The notes under the pieces: model-generated
Seen by the model: only the letters and a program-made list of their open reading frames with translations
Databases searched by the model: none
What the model was told of the DNA's origin: nothing
Translations under genes and position numbers: made by a program
Assembly: GCA_904502105.1 (NCBI GenBank)
Contig: CAJGDF010000091.1
Span: forward strand, 1-6,859
DNA: 6,859 nucleotides
Direction of reading: 5' to 3'
Source: an uncultured Clostridia bacterium
GTDB lineage: Bacteria > Bacillota > Clostridia > Oscillospirales > UBA644
Shown: positions 6,605 to 6,859 of the stretch, piece by piece
Layout: each line of letters begins with the position of its first letter
Numbering within the stretch: position 1 is the first letter of the stretch

Positions 6605-6634
6605 TTGACAAAAGCAATAATACTGTGATATAAT
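6605..6634 (+). promoter_or_regulatory. Promoter of lipoprotein copy 5
   Basis: TTGACA (6605-6610), an 18-bp spacer, and TATAAT (6629-6634) with TGA directly upstream (6626-6628). The spacer is one base longer than in the other copies and the -10 box is full consensus. The leader is short: transcription should begin around 6641, just before the AAAGGG ribosome binding site. Confidence 0.86.
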
Positions 6635-6657
6635 AAAAATAAAGGGCGTGTTTTATC

Positions 6658-6859
6658 ATGAGAAAAATTGCCGGTTTTTTATTTCTTACCATGCTTGTTT
6701 CTGTTTTTACATCAGCTTGCGGAACTCCCGAAAAGGAAGTTTTCGATGTTGATTTCACCGGAAGCACCGGTCCTGTCGACCTTGAAGGTGCAAATATAGT
6801 TTATAAAGTTTATATTCCCAGTGATCAGTCTGCCGATACTATTTGTCTTGGTTATGAAA
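6658..6859 (+). CDS. Lipoprotein, solute-binding-like, N-terminal part (copy 5)
   Basis: The ATG at 6658 follows AAAGGG (6641-6646) at 11 nt, and the frame stays open for 67 codons to the right edge. The product begins MRKIAGFLFLTMLVSVFTSAC, a signal peptide with Cys at 21 like every other copy, though the -3 residue is Thr, a weak lipobox. EVFDVDF (27-33) and DLEGANIVYK (41-50) match the paralogues, and ICLGYE (62-67) retains the cysteine that copy 4 has lost. The rest lies beyond the window, so whether the gene is intact cannot be judged. It shows that the array continues to the right. Confidence 0.88.
   Translation, partial: MRKIAGFLFLTMLVSVFTSACGTPEKEVFDVDFTGSTGPVDLEGANIVYKVYIPSDQSADTICLGYE

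Larger units (their letters stand above)
539..6859 (+). repeat. Head-to-tail array of lipoprotein gene cassettes
   Basis: Five related genes in one orientation start at 539, 2055, 3615, 5130 and 6658, a unit of about 1.5 kb. Copies 2 to 5 each carry a promoter, and copies 2 to 4 each carry a terminator of similar design, so the duplicated unit appears to include the regulatory DNA. Short blocks remain identical at DNA level between copies 2 and 3, such as 2415-2446 against 3975-4006 (32 nt) and 3036-3061 against 4596-4621 (26 nt), both exactly 1560 bp apart. No insertion sequence, integrase or flanking direct repeat is visible, so growth by unequal recombination is the likeliest origin (inference). 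Confidence 0.9.

Noticed and set aside
494..6657. Mobile-element, CRISPR or tRNA features between the array genes
   Set aside because: Intergenic gaps are only 45-141 bp and contain promoters, terminators and ribosome binding sites. No terminal inverted repeats, spacer-repeat units or cloverleaf could be found by eye.

Overview
The window looks like chromosomal DNA of a Gram-positive, low-to-moderate GC anaerobe of the class Clostridia, possibly a gut lineage. Four things point that way: strong GGAGG-type ribosome binding sites, near-consensus vegetative (sigma-A type) promoters, intrinsic terminators with T tracts, and Sec/lipobox lipoprotein signals. I cannot name the genus. Every gene I can support reads on the + strand.

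Layout. Positions 1-150 hold the last 49 codons of an unrecognised gene, closed by a hairpin terminator. A strong extended -10 promoter at 263-291 then drives a 57-residue acidic protein (320-493). From 539 to the right edge runs a head-to-tail array of paralogous lipoproteins: four complete copies (539-1960, 2055-3473, 3615-5030, 5130-6545; 471-473 residues each) and the first 67 codons of a fifth (6658 onward). Start-to-start spacing is 1516, 1560, 1515 and 1528 bp. Each copy has a 20-residue signal peptide with the lipid-accepting Cys at residue 21. The bodies have the layout of family 1 (carbohydrate-type) ABC transporter substrate-binding proteins, ending in a conserved PSxRGxxAxWG tail.

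Copies 2 to 5 each sit behind a separate promoter of one pattern (TTGACA, a 17-18 bp spacer ending in TGn, then TATACT or TATAAT). Copies 2, 3 and 4 each end in a related hairpin terminator. These are therefore repeated promoter-gene-terminator cassettes, not an operon. Copy 1 is the exception: it has no convincing promoter of its own and no clear terminator. It is probably transcribed together with the small 57-residue gene and may read through into copy 2.

No ABC permease, ATPase, regulator or glycosidase is present. How the genes work together is inference: the array would display several related ligand-capturing lipoproteins on the cell surface, with a transporter or other partner encoded elsewhere. 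The main points of interest are this transporter-less array, an invariant motif just after the lipid anchor, pairwise loss of cysteines in copy 4, and signs of exchange between copies.
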